Shown here: one piece after another, positions 15,499 through 24,102 of the stretch
Numbering within the stretch: the stretch's first letter is position 1
Layout: every line of letters begins with the position of its first letter
From: Eubacteriales bacterium OttesenSCG-928-N13
Lineage (GTDB): Bacteria; Bacillota; Clostridia; Christensenellales; Aristaeellaceae
Reading direction: 5' to 3'
Length of the DNA: 51,613 nt
Assembly: GCA_030265545.1 (NCBI GenBank)
Contig: JAJDGF010000001.1
Location: 1-51,613 of the forward strand
Notes under the pieces: generated by a model
Seen by the model: the letters and a program-made list of their open reading frames with translations, nothing else
The model's database searches: none
What the model was told of the DNA's origin: nothing
Position numbers and translations under genes: made by a program

Positions 15499-16425
15499 TT
15501 AGCCCTCCGCGCCCTCTTCCTTGAGAATCCTTCTCATATAATCGAGCGATTCCTTGACATACTTTTGCGGGTTTGCCAGACCGCCCAGCTCCATTGAGAG
15601 GAAGCCGTTGTATCCCACCTCTTTGAGCGCGCGCACGAACCCGTTCCAGTCGATCACGCCCTGGCCCACCGGATAGCTGTAGCACAACATGCCATCGGTG
15701 TCCCGCAGGTGCACGTGGAAGATGCGCTCCCGAAGCTTGTACACCGCCCAAGGCAGGTATTCGCGCTGCATCATCTGCCACGCGGCGTCAAAGTTGGTGC
15801 CAAAATAGGGGCTGGGAACCCGATCGAATGCGCGCAGCATCGCGTCGGTGGTGCCCATCACCACATTGGCGTGGCCTTCCATCGCAAAGCGGATCTTGTA
15901 TTGCTCGCACAGCGCCACCAGTTTGGCAACCGATTCCAGATAGCGATCCCACAGCCCGGGTGCGTCGTAGTTTTGCGGCATAGAGAGCGTGTGCTTCGGC
16001 TCAAAGTTCTTGAAGCCGGGCATGTACGGGTGGATGGAGAGCGGCGGGTATGAAATGGGCGCCGTGAGCTCCACCGGCCAGTTGGACACGGTGTTGATGA
16101 TGTCGGTGCCCAGTTCCGCCGCCACGTCCAGCCCGCGGTGGAAGATGTCAATCGCCTGCTGGCGCTTTTGGGGATTGGGATCGATCAGCCCGACCACCGC
16201 GTACGCATACAGGATGAACTCGCTCAGCTGCATGCCGTAGCCGTCGATCATGGCCTTCAGGTTCTTGTTGCGTTCGGTGGTGTAGTATTCGTTCAGGTCT
16301 TCCGCCGTGAAAGCGATCAGTTCCAGCCCGTCAAACCCCATTTCGCCGATGGTCTTGACTGCTTCCTCATAGGGGGGTGCATAATGATTGATGGTAAAAC
16401 AACCGACTGCCGCGCCAATTTTCAT
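15499..16425 (-). CDS. Sugar phosphate isomerase/epimerase (xylose isomerase-like TIM barrel)
   Basis: A 308-residue AP-endonuclease-2/xylose-isomerase-like TIM barrel. Typical elements are MGFDGLELIAF at about 26-36, FAMEGHANV with a metal-binding glutamate, GTNFDAAW and IFHVHLRDTD with metal-binding histidines. Relatives isomerise or epimerise free sugars, inosose or ketoses. The ATG at 16425 follows AAGGGAG. It sits between the permease and oxidoreductase genes; pairing with a Gfo/Idh/MocA enzyme is a common arrangement for keto-sugar pathways. Confidence 0.88.
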   Translation of the reverse strand: MKIGAAVGCFTINHYAPPYEEAVKTIGEMGFDGLELIAFTAEDLNEYYTTERNKNLKAMIDGYGMQLSEFILYAYAVVGLIDPNPQKRQQAIDIFHRGLDVAAELGTDIINTVSNWPVELTAPISYPPLSIHPYMPGFKNFEPKHTLSMPQNYDAPGLWDRYLESVAKLVALCEQYKIRFAMEGHANVVMGTTDAMLRAFDRVPSPYFGTNFDAAWQMMQREYLPWAVYKLRERIFHVHLRDTDGMLCYSYPVGQGVIDWNGFVRALKEVGYNGFLSMELGGLANPQKYVKESLDYMRRILKEEGAEG

Positions 16426-16475
16426 TGTTGTGTTCACTCCCTTGTAGATGCCCTTTCGGGCAGTGTTGTGTCGTA

Positions 16476-17363
16476 TCAGCTCTTGACGCCGCCTGCCGTG
16501 AGTCCCATCACGATGTGCCGCTGAAAGAACAGCGCCAGCATCATGGGGATGATGGTCACCAGCACGCCGCCGGTCATCAGCAGCGGGTAGTCCATGCCGG
16601 CAAACTTGTCGCTGAACTCGCTCATCGCCACCGTGAATGTCTTGGTGGACTTGGAATTCATGAATACCATCGCGTATAACAGCTCGTCCCAGCACATCAG
16701 AAACACCAGCGAACCCACCGCGACAAAGCCCGGTTTTGCGAGCGGGATCACCACGCGCACAAATGCATCAAAGTGCGTGCAGCCGTCGATGCGCGCGGCG
16801 GATTCCAGATCGCGCGGGATCGACTGGTAATAGCCGTTGAACACCCAGATCGTGTAGGCCAGCACGTTGGACAGGTACAGCACCACCAGCACCGGCAGCT
16901 TGTCGATCAGGCCGCTCGCCTTGACCATCTGGTACAGCGGAACGATCAGCGCCACCGTGGGCAGCAGTTGGATAAACATTGCCAGCATCAGCATGAACTG
17001 TTTGCCCTTGAATGCCAGCCTGGCAAATGCGTAGGCGGCCATGCCTCCGATGAATAGCGCCAGCGCCGTGGTGGACAGCGTGACCATCACGCTGTTGATC
17101 AGCGCCCGGCTGAACACCTCTGATTTTGAAGAGATCCGCCCGCCGCTCAGCACCTTAGCGAACGAATCAAAGATTTGTTCGTAGCGCTCAAACGTCAGGT
17201 TTTTCGGCAGGGCGAGCGGGCCGGAGTTTAACAACTCCGCCTTGTCCACCACGGAAGAATACGCCATCCACAAAATCGGTATCAGCGTCCAGCATACCAG
17301 CAGCAGCACCGCGATATAGATGCCCACGCCCTTGATGAAGCGCCGCCCAGCAGATTGTCTCAT
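16476..17363 (-). CDS. ABC sugar transporter permease (MalG type)
   Basis: A 295-residue inner-membrane permease with about six membrane segments. The cytoplasmic EAA loop that docks the ATPase reads YQSIPRDLESAARIDGCTHF, the CUT1-family form. The C-terminal segment GGVLVTIIPMMLALFFQRHI is typical of MalG-like partners. It pairs with the permease 15 bases upstream. No ATPase gene is in the operon, so a shared housekeeping ATPase (MsmK/UgpC type) elsewhere in the genome is likely, as is usual in Bacillota. Confidence 0.93.
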   Translation of the reverse strand: MRQSAGRRFIKGVGIYIAVLLLVCWTLIPILWMAYSSVVDKAELLNSGPLALPKNLTFERYEQIFDSFAKVLSGGRISSKSEVFSRALINSVMVTLSTTALALFIGGMAAYAFARLAFKGKQFMLMLAMFIQLLPTVALIVPLYQMVKASGLIDKLPVLVVLYLSNVLAYTIWVFNGYYQSIPRDLESAARIDGCTHFDAFVRVVIPLAKPGFVAVGSLVFLMCWDELLYAMVFMNSKSTKTFTVAMSEFSDKFAGMDYPLLMTGGVLVTIIPMMLALFFQRHIVMGLTAGGVKS

Positions 17364-17378
17364 TGCTCATTCCTCCCC

Positions 17379-18293
17379 TTATGACGGGTCATCGGTGTGC
17401 AGCACCTTGAGGTACAGCACGGCAATCAGTAGAATGATCACCGATATAGCCACCGACAACGTGGCGCCCGTGCCATAGTTCAGGTTCTTGAAGATCGCGT
17501 AGTACGTGTAAAAGCTGATGGCCATCGTGCCGTTTCCGGGGCCGCCGCCGGTCATCATGAAGATGATGTCGAACACCTTGATGGTCTGTGTGGTGCGCAT
17601 GATGAGCAGCACCAGCAACAGCGGTTTCATCAGCGGCAGCTTGATGTGCCAGAACCGCTGAAATGCGTTGGCGCCATCCACGATGCCCGCCTCGATGGTG
17701 GATGCGTCGAGCGTCTGCAGCGCCGCGAGCAGCAACAGCACCGTCAGGGGAAGCATGCGCCAGGTGTCGGCCAGGATGATCATGTTGAGCGCGGAAAAGG
17801 CGGTCGCCATCCACACCACGATCTCCTTGATCACGCCCCACTGCAGCAGCACGCGGTTGAGCAAACCATAGTTCGCGTTCAGGATCCAGCCCCAAATCGC
17901 GGCATTGACCATGCTGGGAACCGCCCAGGGCAGCAACACAATCGCGCGCACAAACCCACGGCCCTTAAACTCCATGTTCAGCAGCAGCGCAATCAATGTG
18001 CCCAGCACGGTCTGCACCACCAGAGACACCACAGCGAAGTAGCCTGTGATCAACAGCGAATTGCCAAAGCCCTTGTTGGTGAACACTTCCACAAACTGGC
18101 GCACACCGGCAAAACCGTTCTTGGCCGTGTCCAGCAGGTTGTACCAAAAGAAGCTGAGTCCCACGTTGTACAACAGCGGATACACGTTCATGCCCAGTAT
18201 GATCACCATCGCAGGTGCGATCATCAACATGGCTGTGCGGCGCACAGAGGCCTCTCCGATGTACGCACCGCGCATCTTTTTCATTCGTCTCAT
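17379..18293 (-). CDS. ABC sugar transporter permease (MalF type)
   Basis: A permease of about 304 residues with six predicted membrane segments, the first near residues 20-40 after a short basic N terminus. The EAA loop reads LQTLDASTIEAGIVDGANAF and is followed by RFWHIKLPLMKPLL. It forms the channel with the downstream MalG-type protein. The start is the ATG at 18293 or the GTG just before it. A large hairpin separates it from the binding-protein gene, which would let the binding protein be made in excess. Confidence 0.92.
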   Translation of the reverse strand: MRRMKKMRGAYIGEASVRRTAMLMIAPAMVIILGMNVYPLLYNVGLSFFWYNLLDTAKNGFAGVRQFVEVFTNKGFGNSLLITGYFAVVSLVVQTVLGTLIALLLNMEFKGRGFVRAIVLLPWAVPSMVNAAIWGWILNANYGLLNRVLLQWGVIKEIVVWMATAFSALNMIILADTWRMLPLTVLLLLAALQTLDASTIEAGIVDGANAFQRFWHIKLPLMKPLLLVLLIMRTTQTIKVFDIIFMMTGGGPGNGTMAISFYTYYAIFKNLNYGTGATLSVAISVIILLIAVLYLKVLHTDDPS

Positions 18294-18328
18294 CACTTCT
18301 CTTTCTCACGCCATTTGCGCGACTTATG

Positions 18329-18366
18329 GCTGCCGCCGCACCGGGCATACCCGGCACGGCGGCAGC
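18329..18366 (-). promoter_or_regulatory. Intergenic hairpin between binding-protein and permease genes
   Basis: GCTGCCGCCG...CCGGG pairs with CCCGG...CGGCGGCAGC, a long GC-rich stem with one two-base internal loop and no T run. Such hairpins often stabilise the upstream mRNA or partly stop transcription, giving more binding protein than permease. Confidence 0.6.
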
Positions 18367-18390
18367 GGCGTGTGCCTGAGAGTCCTGGTA

Positions 18391-19635
18391 TTAGAACTTC
18401 GCAGACCACTCTTCGGCAGCCTTGAGCGCCTCATCCACACTCATGGTGCCCGCCAGCGCCTGGTTCAGATAGGACTGGAACTGCGCCGACCACTCGCTGT
18501 ACGCGGTGACCGTGGGGCGCTTGGTGGAGTAGTTGTACTCGTCTGCCATCACGGCAAACTCGGGGTTGGCCTTGAGCAGTTCTTCGTCCGCCAGCACCGA
18601 TTTGAGCACCGGCATGTTGCTGTAGGATTCGAGCGCATCCTTCTGGATGTCATAGGACACAGCCAGCTTCAGGAACTCAACCGCATGCTCGGGGTACTTG
18701 GTGGTATAGCTCACGCCCAACCCGCCGCCGCCAGTGACGGAGCCGGTCTTGGTGCCGTTGGCGCCGGGCACCAGCGCGATGTCCACATTGCCCGCGATGG
18801 TGGAGTTGTCAGGATCATTACAAAAACCGTATGCATAGGACCAGCACAGCACAAACGCGATGTCGCCCGCCATGAACGGATCCAGCACAACGCGGTCGCT
18901 GTAGGTGGAGGAGGCGGGATCTGCCCAGCCCTGCTTGGCGCCTTCCACCATGAAGTCCAGCGCCTGCTTTCCTTCCTCGCTGTTGAATGTCCACTTGCCA
19001 TCGGCATCCTGCCACGCGCCGCCAAAGCTGTCGAGCAGCACGCCGAACTCGCACACCACGCCTTCGGCCTGCAGGCCCGACCAGGCGATGCCGTACTTGC
19101 AGATGCCCTTGTCCACGACGGCCTTGCTCATCTCGGCCAGTTCATCCCAGGTGGTCGGCGCATGATCGTAGCCCGCCTGCTCCAGGTACGCCTTGTTATA
19201 GAACAGCCACTTGGAGTTGGTCAATGTCGGCACACCGGCCAACTCGCCGTTGATGGTGAACTCCTCGACATAACCGGGGAACAGCGCGTCCAGCTCTTCC
19301 TGCGAGAAGTACTGGGTCACCGGCTGTGCGATCTTGGCGGACAGGAACTCGGCCGGCCAGATCGTATCCACCGAGAACAGATCAATCTGCGTGCCACCCA
19401 GCACCATCGTTGTGATCTTGTCGTGCATGTTGTCGTAGGCCACATCAATGATTTCCACGTCGATGCCGTACTTCTCGTAGAACTTGTCCGCAACCATTTC
19501 GTACTGGGCCAGGCAGCCGTTGTCGGTCACCAGGATCAGTGTTTCGGGCTTTTCGCCTTCGGCGAAAGCCACCATGCAACACTGGGATGCCAGCAGTGCG
19601 ACAACAAGAGCCAGGCAGATTAAGGTCTTCTTCAT
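18391..19635 (-). CDS. ABC transporter sugar-binding lipoprotein/protein (family 1)
   Basis: A 414-residue extracellular solute-binding protein. The N terminus MKKTLICLALVVALLASQCC is a signal peptide; the CC near residue 19-20 could be a lipobox-like attachment site, although the following residues are not classical. Ligand-binding family motifs include DLFSVDTIWPAEFL, GVPTLTNSKWLFYNK and TTWDELAEMS. It captures sugar outside the membrane for the two permeases downstream. GAGGAGGG precedes the ATG. It is the first gene of the leftward operon, behind a promoter region carrying the regulator-type half-sites. Confidence 0.93.
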   Translation of the reverse strand: MKKTLICLALVVALLASQCCMVAFAEGEKPETLILVTDNGCLAQYEMVADKFYEKYGIDVEIIDVAYDNMHDKITTMVLGGTQIDLFSVDTIWPAEFLSAKIAQPVTQYFSQEELDALFPGYVEEFTINGELAGVPTLTNSKWLFYNKAYLEQAGYDHAPTTWDELAEMSKAVVDKGICKYGIAWSGLQAEGVVCEFGVLLDSFGGAWQDADGKWTFNSEEGKQALDFMVEGAKQGWADPASSTYSDRVVLDPFMAGDIAFVLCWSYAYGFCNDPDNSTIAGNVDIALVPGANGTKTGSVTGGGGLGVSYTTKYPEHAVEFLKLAVSYDIQKDALESYSNMPVLKSVLADEELLKANPEFAVMADEYNYSTKRPTVTAYSEWSAQFQSYLNQALAGTMSVDEALKAAEEWSAKF

Positions 19636-19687
19636 TCGTTGATACCCTCCTCATTCTGTTTGTTACGTGTAGATGACTAACATCATG

Positions 19688-19716
19688 TTAATATTATCGG
19701 CGCAGCAACAAATCAA
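19688..19716 (-). promoter_or_regulatory. Probable promoter of the ABC-importer operon
   Basis: On the minus strand TTGATT (19711-19716) and TATTAA (19688-19693) are 17 bases apart. The elements are imperfect, as expected for an activated promoter. Confidence 0.45.
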
Positions 19717-19720
19717 TACT

Positions 19721-19754
19721 ATAACAAACCTATTCAAACCTTGCACTTTGTTAT
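19721..19754 (-). promoter_or_regulatory. Putative regulator half-sites upstream of the importer promoter
   Basis: ATAACAA at 19721-19727 and TTGTTAT at 19748-19754 are the same two half-sites found as palindromes in front of the regulator and the glycyl-radical operon, here separated by 20 bases. The nearer one lies four bases upstream of the -35 element, a typical activator position. Confidence 0.45.
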
Positions 19755-19763
19755 ACAGTATCA

Positions 19764-20612
19764 TTACTGGTGTAGCTCGCGGTACTCGGTGGGCGTCACG
19801 CCGCAGTGCTGTTTGAACACCCGATTAAAGTAGGTAACGTTGTCAAACCCGACATTCATCGCAATCACCGTAACCTTCTCCGCGGTGATCAAAAGCTGTG
19901 CCTTGGCTTCGTTGATACGCACGCTGTTGACATATTCCGAGAACGTTTTGCCCATCACGCGCTTGAACAGTTTGCAAAACCGCGCGCTGCACATATACAA
20001 CATTTGGGTCATCTCGCTGAGGCGGATGTCGTTTCGATAGTTGGTGTGCACGTACCGAAGCACCGGCTGGATCAGGTCCATTTCGCGCTGGCGCTCCGCG
20101 AAAGAATATGTCATTTCGATGTGTTTTTGCTGGAACAACAGCGCAAACAGGCACAGGATCATCGCGTGCGCGCGCAGCTCAAAACTGAGATCCTTATTCC
20201 AGTAAGCGCTTGAAAATTCGTCGAAAATCTGAAGCAGAGGATCGCCATCCACCAATTGAATCTTACGTGTAAACGCCACTTCATTCTCGAGAAAGGCCTT
20301 GAAATACTTGACATTCGCGTAATCCATACTGGGAGGGCACAGAAGCTCATTCGTTACCTGCAGCACGTCCCAGCTCGCGCCGCGCGTGAGCGGCTTGGTC
20401 TGGTGCGGCTCCTTGGCATTGATGATCACCAGTTCGTTTGGGCCGCACTCGAACGCCTCGTCCATCAATTCGACGGAGTATCTTCCTTCGCGCCCCAATA
20501 GCAGCTCCAAGTGATTGTGCCAGTGCAGGTCGGAGCCGTAGTCGACCGTCGCAAGTGCAAACGGGAGCTGCAGCCCACGTTCCTTGAAATACAAATAGGG
20601 TTGAAAAAACAT
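19764..20612 (-). CDS. AraC-family transcriptional regulator
   Basis: A 282-residue regulator. The N-terminal cupin-like sugar-binding domain includes WHNHLELLLGREG and ELVIINAKEPHQTKPL. The C-terminal AraC double helix-turn-helix spans about 175-282 (SARFCKLFKRVMGKTFSEYV, then GFDNVTYFNRVFKQHCGVTP). It lies between the two divergent catabolic operons and is the obvious local regulator. GGAGGGATGATCGC precedes the ATG. Its own promoter carries a palindromic operator at the start site, which suggests autoregulation. The inducer is unknown but is probably the imported sugar or a pathway intermediate. Confidence 0.93.
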   Translation of the reverse strand: MFFQPYLYFKERGLQLPFALATVDYGSDLHWHNHLELLLGREGRYSVELMDEAFECGPNELVIINAKEPHQTKPLTRGASWDVLQVTNELLCPPSMDYANVKYFKAFLENEVAFTRKIQLVDGDPLLQIFDEFSSAYWNKDLSFELRAHAMILCLFALLFQQKHIEMTYSFAERQREMDLIQPVLRYVHTNYRNDIRLSEMTQMLYMCSARFCKLFKRVMGKTFSEYVNSVRINEAKAQLLITAEKVTVIAMNVGFDNVTYFNRVFKQHCGVTPTEYRELHQ

Positions 20613-20660
20613 GCGATCATCCCTCCTTAGTAACAGCCCGTGCGATTCATGACGCTATCC

Positions 20661-20681
20661 ATAACAAGTGTGAATTGTTAT
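20661..20681. promoter_or_regulatory. Palindromic operator 1 (ATAACAA-N7-TTGTTAT)
   Basis: A perfect seven-base inverted repeat with a seven-base spacer, immediately downstream of the -10 element of the regulator gene, so a bound protein would overlap the transcription start. The same left half and spacing recur at 20836-20856. Confidence 0.55.
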
Positions 20682-20682
20682 C

Positions 20683-20711
20683 ATTGTAAGGGATATGTCA
20701 AGATGCGTCAA
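20683..20711 (-). promoter_or_regulatory. Promoter of the AraC-family regulator gene
   Basis: On the minus strand TTGACG (20706-20711) and TACAAT (20683-20688) are separated by 17 bases, a good vegetative promoter. Operator 1 lies two bases beyond the -10 element. Confidence 0.65.
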
Positions 20712-20835
20712 CCAATTTGCATGAAGATGGAAGCGCGATCCGTAGCGGCGTGCCGCAATTGTGCTTCTATTATTTTTCTATCCAGAACGGTATCGCCAAA
20801 ACACATAAATTTGGACTGCGGTAGAAATTCGTTCA

Positions 20836-20856
20836 ATAACAATTTCTATTTGTTCT
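20836..20856. promoter_or_regulatory. Palindromic operator 2 (ATAACAA-N7-TTGTTCT)
   Basis: Same left half and seven-base spacing as operator 1, with one changed base in the right half. It lies 68 bases before the first start codon of the glycyl-radical operon. A weak TTGGAC (20812) with CAATAA 17 bases later would overlap it, but I do not regard that promoter as secure. Confidence 0.5.
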
Positions 20857-20923
20857 GGACGAGCAAGCCGCTTTTTTGCACAATGAGCGTATACAAGCCG
20901 GAATTCTGAGTGAGGTGTCTGAC

Positions 20924-21748
20924 ATGAAGAGGCTGCCCATTGGATATCAGCTGTACTCAGTCCGCGAGGAGGCGAGGCGCGATTTCCCCGGTACGCTGTC
21001 GCGCATTGCAATGATGGGCTACGATGGAGTGGAATTGGCCGGGCTGCATGGTCTTTCCGCCTCGCGCGCTCGCGGGGCACTGGATGAGTGCGCGCTGACT
21101 GCGATCTCAAGCCATGTGCCGCTGGACGCGATCAGGGCCGATCCGAATCAGGTGATCAAGGACCATCTGACGCTGGGTTGCCAATACATCGCGGTACCCT
21201 TTTTGGATGAGCCGGGCCGGCCCGGCATGCCTGGATTCGCTCGCACGCTGCGCCAGATGATCGAGTTCGGCTCGATGTGCCAGGATGCAGGAATCCAGCT
21301 CTTGTACCACAATCACGACTTTGAATTCGTGCGGGTGTCCGGTCAGTATGGGCTGGATTTCATGTATGATTGCATGCCAGACCGGCTGCTGATGGCGGAG
21401 CTGGATACCTGCTGGATCAAGTACGCCGGAGAGGATCCGGCCGACTATGTGACCAAGTACGCCGGGCGCTGTCCGGTGGTGCACCTGAAGGACTACGTGG
21501 GCACGAACACGGGTGGGCCCGCGCCCTATGCGCTGATCTCGGCGGATGGTGGCGCGACGGGCGGAGACGCTTCGGAATTTGAATTCCGCCCGGTCGGTCA
21601 CGGCTGCCAGGACATTCCGTCCATCGTGGATGCCTCGATCAACGCGGGGGCACATTGGTTTGTTGTCGAACAGGATCTGTCGGTCGGCCGCACGCCGCTG
21701 GCGGCAGCCAAGCTCAGCATCGAGTACCTCAAGCACATCGGACAGTGA
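20924..21748 (+). CDS. Sugar phosphate isomerase/epimerase (TIM barrel)
   Basis: A 274-residue xylose-isomerase-like TIM barrel, first gene of the glycyl-radical operon. Typical parts are IGYQLYSVREE at the N terminus, MMGYDGVELAGLHG at about 30-43, LLYHNHDFEF with the metal-site histidines and a glutamate, MAELDTCWIKYAG and VVHLKDY. The profile is close to enzymes annotated as inosose dehydratase or hydroxypyruvate isomerase-like epimerases. The ATG at 20924 follows GAGG at good spacing; an upstream ATG at 20876 lacks such a site. It differs clearly from the isomerase of the leftward operon, so the two probably catalyse different steps. Confidence 0.88.
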   Translation: MKRLPIGYQLYSVREEARRDFPGTLSRIAMMGYDGVELAGLHGLSASRARGALDECALTAISSHVPLDAIRADPNQVIKDHLTLGCQYIAVPFLDEPGRPGMPGFARTLRQMIEFGSMCQDAGIQLLYHNHDFEFVRVSGQYGLDFMYDCMPDRLLMAELDTCWIKYAGEDPADYVTKYAGRCPVVHLKDYVGTNTGGPAPYALISADGGATGGDASEFEFRPVGHGCQDIPSIVDASINAGAHWFVVEQDLSVGRTPLAAAKLSIEYLKHIGQ

Positions 21749-21784
21749 CGCGCCAACACACAACGAGATAGGGGAGGATCAATC

Positions 21785-22918
21785 ATGGGTAAGAAGTATC
21801 GGGTAGCTGTTATCGGTACCGGCATGATCGCCAACGCGGCGCACATTCCGGCCTACAAGTTCTGGAAGGACGACTTCGAGCTGGTGGCCTGTGCCGACAT
21901 TCGGAAGGACGCCGCCCAAGAGACGGCGGATCGGCATGGCATTCCCAAGGTATACCAGGACGCCTACGCGATGCTGGAGGAGGTGCGCCCCGATTTCGTA
22001 TCGGTGTGCACGCCCAACGCGTTTCATAAGGAGTATGCACTGGCGGCGTTCAAGGTGGGTGCCAACGTGTTCTGCGAGAAGCCGCTGGCGCTGAAAAGGA
22101 AGGATGCCATCGAGCTCTACAAGGCGGCGGACGAGGCCGGCGTGCACCTGTTTGTGACCCAGAGCCTGCGCTTCCTCACCAACTATAAAGAAGCCAAGGA
22201 GCTGGCGCAAAGCGGCGAACTGGGCGAGGTCTATTATGCCGATGTGGAGCTGATCCGGCGGCGCGGCATTCCCAAGTGGGGCATGTTCCACATCAAGGAA
22301 AAGAGCGTTGGCGGCTGCTTCTGCGATCTGGGTGTGCACATCACCGACTACATCATGTACCTGACCGGAAACCCCAAACTCAAATCGGTCTCGGGCAGCG
22401 CGGTCACCCGCATCGTGCACCAGCCGTCCGAAAAGGGCGTGCGCTATTCGATCGCCGAGAGCGGCGCACCCTCCGGGCTGTTTACGCCGCGCCCGTTCGA
22501 TATGAATGAGTTTGACGTGGAGGAATTCAGCAACGGCTATATGCGTTTTGAGAACGGCATGACGGTCAACTTCAAGATCTCCTGGGCGCTCAACCTGCCA
22601 AACAGCGAGTGCGTGCGGCTGTCAGGCGACAAGGGCGGTCTGGTGATGAGCAACTCGGGCGACGCGGTCAAGCTCGTGACGACGATCGGCAGCAACCAGG
22701 CGGATTTGACCCCGCGCATCTTCCCCGACCCGTACCATGAGGCGTCCGATTTCTATGGGCACATCCACGTATTCGAGCACGCGCTCAAGTTCCTCAAGGG
22801 CGAACAGGATGAGGTCATCAAGCGCGAGGAAGTGATCAATGTGGCTTCCGTGATCGAGGCGTTCTACAAATCGGCGCAGCTGGGACGCGAAGTGAGCTTT
22901 GAGGAATTGGAACAATAA
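21785..22918 (+). CDS. Gfo/Idh/MocA-family oxidoreductase
   Basis: A 377-residue NAD(P)-dependent sugar oxidoreductase. The Rossmann loop is VIGTGMIANAAHIP, the catalytic motif FCEKP is at about residues 98-102, and VGGCFCDLGVHITDYIMYLT in the C-terminal domain carries the conserved aspartate and histidine of the active site. GGGGAGG precedes the ATG. It is the first of three consecutive paralogues, which share their fold but differ widely in sequence, so a gene family built for successive or alternative sugar oxidations is likely rather than a recent duplication. Confidence 0.92.
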   Translation: MGKKYRVAVIGTGMIANAAHIPAYKFWKDDFELVACADIRKDAAQETADRHGIPKVYQDAYAMLEEVRPDFVSVCTPNAFHKEYALAAFKVGANVFCEKPLALKRKDAIELYKAADEAGVHLFVTQSLRFLTNYKEAKELAQSGELGEVYYADVELIRRRGIPKWGMFHIKEKSVGGCFCDLGVHITDYIMYLTGNPKLKSVSGSAVTRIVHQPSEKGVRYSIAESGAPSGLFTPRPFDMNEFDVEEFSNGYMRFENGMTVNFKISWALNLPNSECVRLSGDKGGLVMSNSGDAVKLVTTIGSNQADLTPRIFPDPYHEASDFYGHIHVFEHALKFLKGEQDEVIKREEVINVASVIEAFYKSAQLGREVSFEELEQ

Positions 22919-22949
22919 CAGCTGCCACATCTTGATAGGAGGTACCCTT

Positions 22950-24077
22950 ATGAAGCAGTATCGTGTTGTAATCATCGGTTTTGCGCACATGCACATCAAC
23001 GATGTCGCCAGCCACTTTTATGAGAATCCGCGCACTGAGCTGGTGGCCTGCGCGGACACCGTGCCCGCCATGCCCGAACTGCGCGCCGCGCCCTACACCC
23101 GCGCGTGGAACAAGCGCTTTTGCATGGACAACTTCAAGATTCCCCGCGAGTACCAAGACTACCAGGAGATGCTCGACAAGGAGAAGCCGGATATCGCGAT
23201 TGTGACCAGCGAAAATGTGCTGCACCGCGAAATTGTGGAGCAGTGCGCGCGCCGTTCCGTGCATGTCTGTGTGGAAAAGCCGATGGCGGTATCTCTTTCC
23301 GACGCGTTACAGATGCAGCGCGCCGCCGAACAGTACGGCGTGAAGCTGCTGGTCAACTGGCCGATCACCTGGTTGCCCGTGTACCGCACCCTGAAGCAGA
23401 AGCTGGACGAGGGCGCGATCGGGCGGCTGATCGAATTCAAAATCCGCACCTCACACACCGGCCCGCTGGGCGCGGGCGCCGCCCACAAGGGCGTGAACGA
23501 GACCGCCCAGCCCATGACCGGCCAGGAGAAGGCGCACACATGGTGGCACCAGCTGAACCGGGGCGGCGGCGCGATGTACGATTTCTGCTGTTACGGCAGC
23601 ATGCTCAGCCATTGGTTGGCCGACCAGGAGGCCCAGTCCGCGTTCGGGCTGCGTGCCAACCTGATGAGCCAGTTCGGCGACGCGGACGACACCGCGGTGA
23701 TGGTGGTGCGCTTCCCAAACTGCGTGGCGTTGATTGAAACCAGTTGGACCACGCCCAAAGAACTCATTCCCTCCAACATCCCCATGCTGTACGGCACGGA
23801 AGGCGCGATGACGCTGGTCAATGTGGATGGACGCGACGCGGTGAAGGTGCTTCGGCCCAACCAAGAGGACGCGCTGTTCTTTACGGACGAGCCCGCGCAG
23901 AAGGATCGGGACATCGCCTGCGCGTTCGTGCATCACCTGGACACCGGCGAGGAGGTGCATCCCACGCTGTCGCTGAAGCGCAACATCTCCGCAATGCGCA
24001 TTCTGGACGCGGGCGTGCGCTCGGCGGGCTCGGGCCAGCAGGAAATGACGGCCAGCGAATACTGGCAGATCGGCTGA
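22950..24077 (+). CDS. Gfo/Idh/MocA-family oxidoreductase
   Basis: A 375-residue family member with VVIIGFAHMHINDVA at the nucleotide loop (GFAHMH instead of the usual GxGxxG, a subfamily variant), VCVEKPMAVS as catalytic motif and GGGAMYDFCCYGSMLSHWL in the second domain. The ATG at 22950 follows AGGAGG. The HMH sequence near residue 11 is seen in a subgroup of these enzymes and may point to an unusual cofactor or substrate setting. It lies between two paralogues in the glycyl-radical operon. The precise reaction is not readable. Confidence 0.88.
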   Translation: MKQYRVVIIGFAHMHINDVASHFYENPRTELVACADTVPAMPELRAAPYTRAWNKRFCMDNFKIPREYQDYQEMLDKEKPDIAIVTSENVLHREIVEQCARRSVHVCVEKPMAVSLSDALQMQRAAEQYGVKLLVNWPITWLPVYRTLKQKLDEGAIGRLIEFKIRTSHTGPLGAGAAHKGVNETAQPMTGQEKAHTWWHQLNRGGGAMYDFCCYGSMLSHWLADQEAQSAFGLRANLMSQFGDADDTAVMVVRFPNCVALIETSWTTPKELIPSNIPMLYGTEGAMTLVNVDGRDAVKVLRPNQEDALFFTDEPAQKDRDIACAFVHHLDTGEEVHPTLSLKRNISAMRILDAGVRSAGSGQQEMTASEYWQIG

Positions 24078-24102
24078 TGGGACAAGAGGGGGTTGCTTAC
24101 AG

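Noticed and set aside
14290-15597. A plus-strand frame of 435 codons opposite the oxidoreductase
   Set aside because: Complement of a clear Gfo/Idh/MocA gene with motifs and ribosome site.
18046-19623. A plus-strand frame of 525 codons opposite the sugar-binding protein
   Set aside because: Antisense to a gene with signal peptide and family motifs; the frame also runs past its end.
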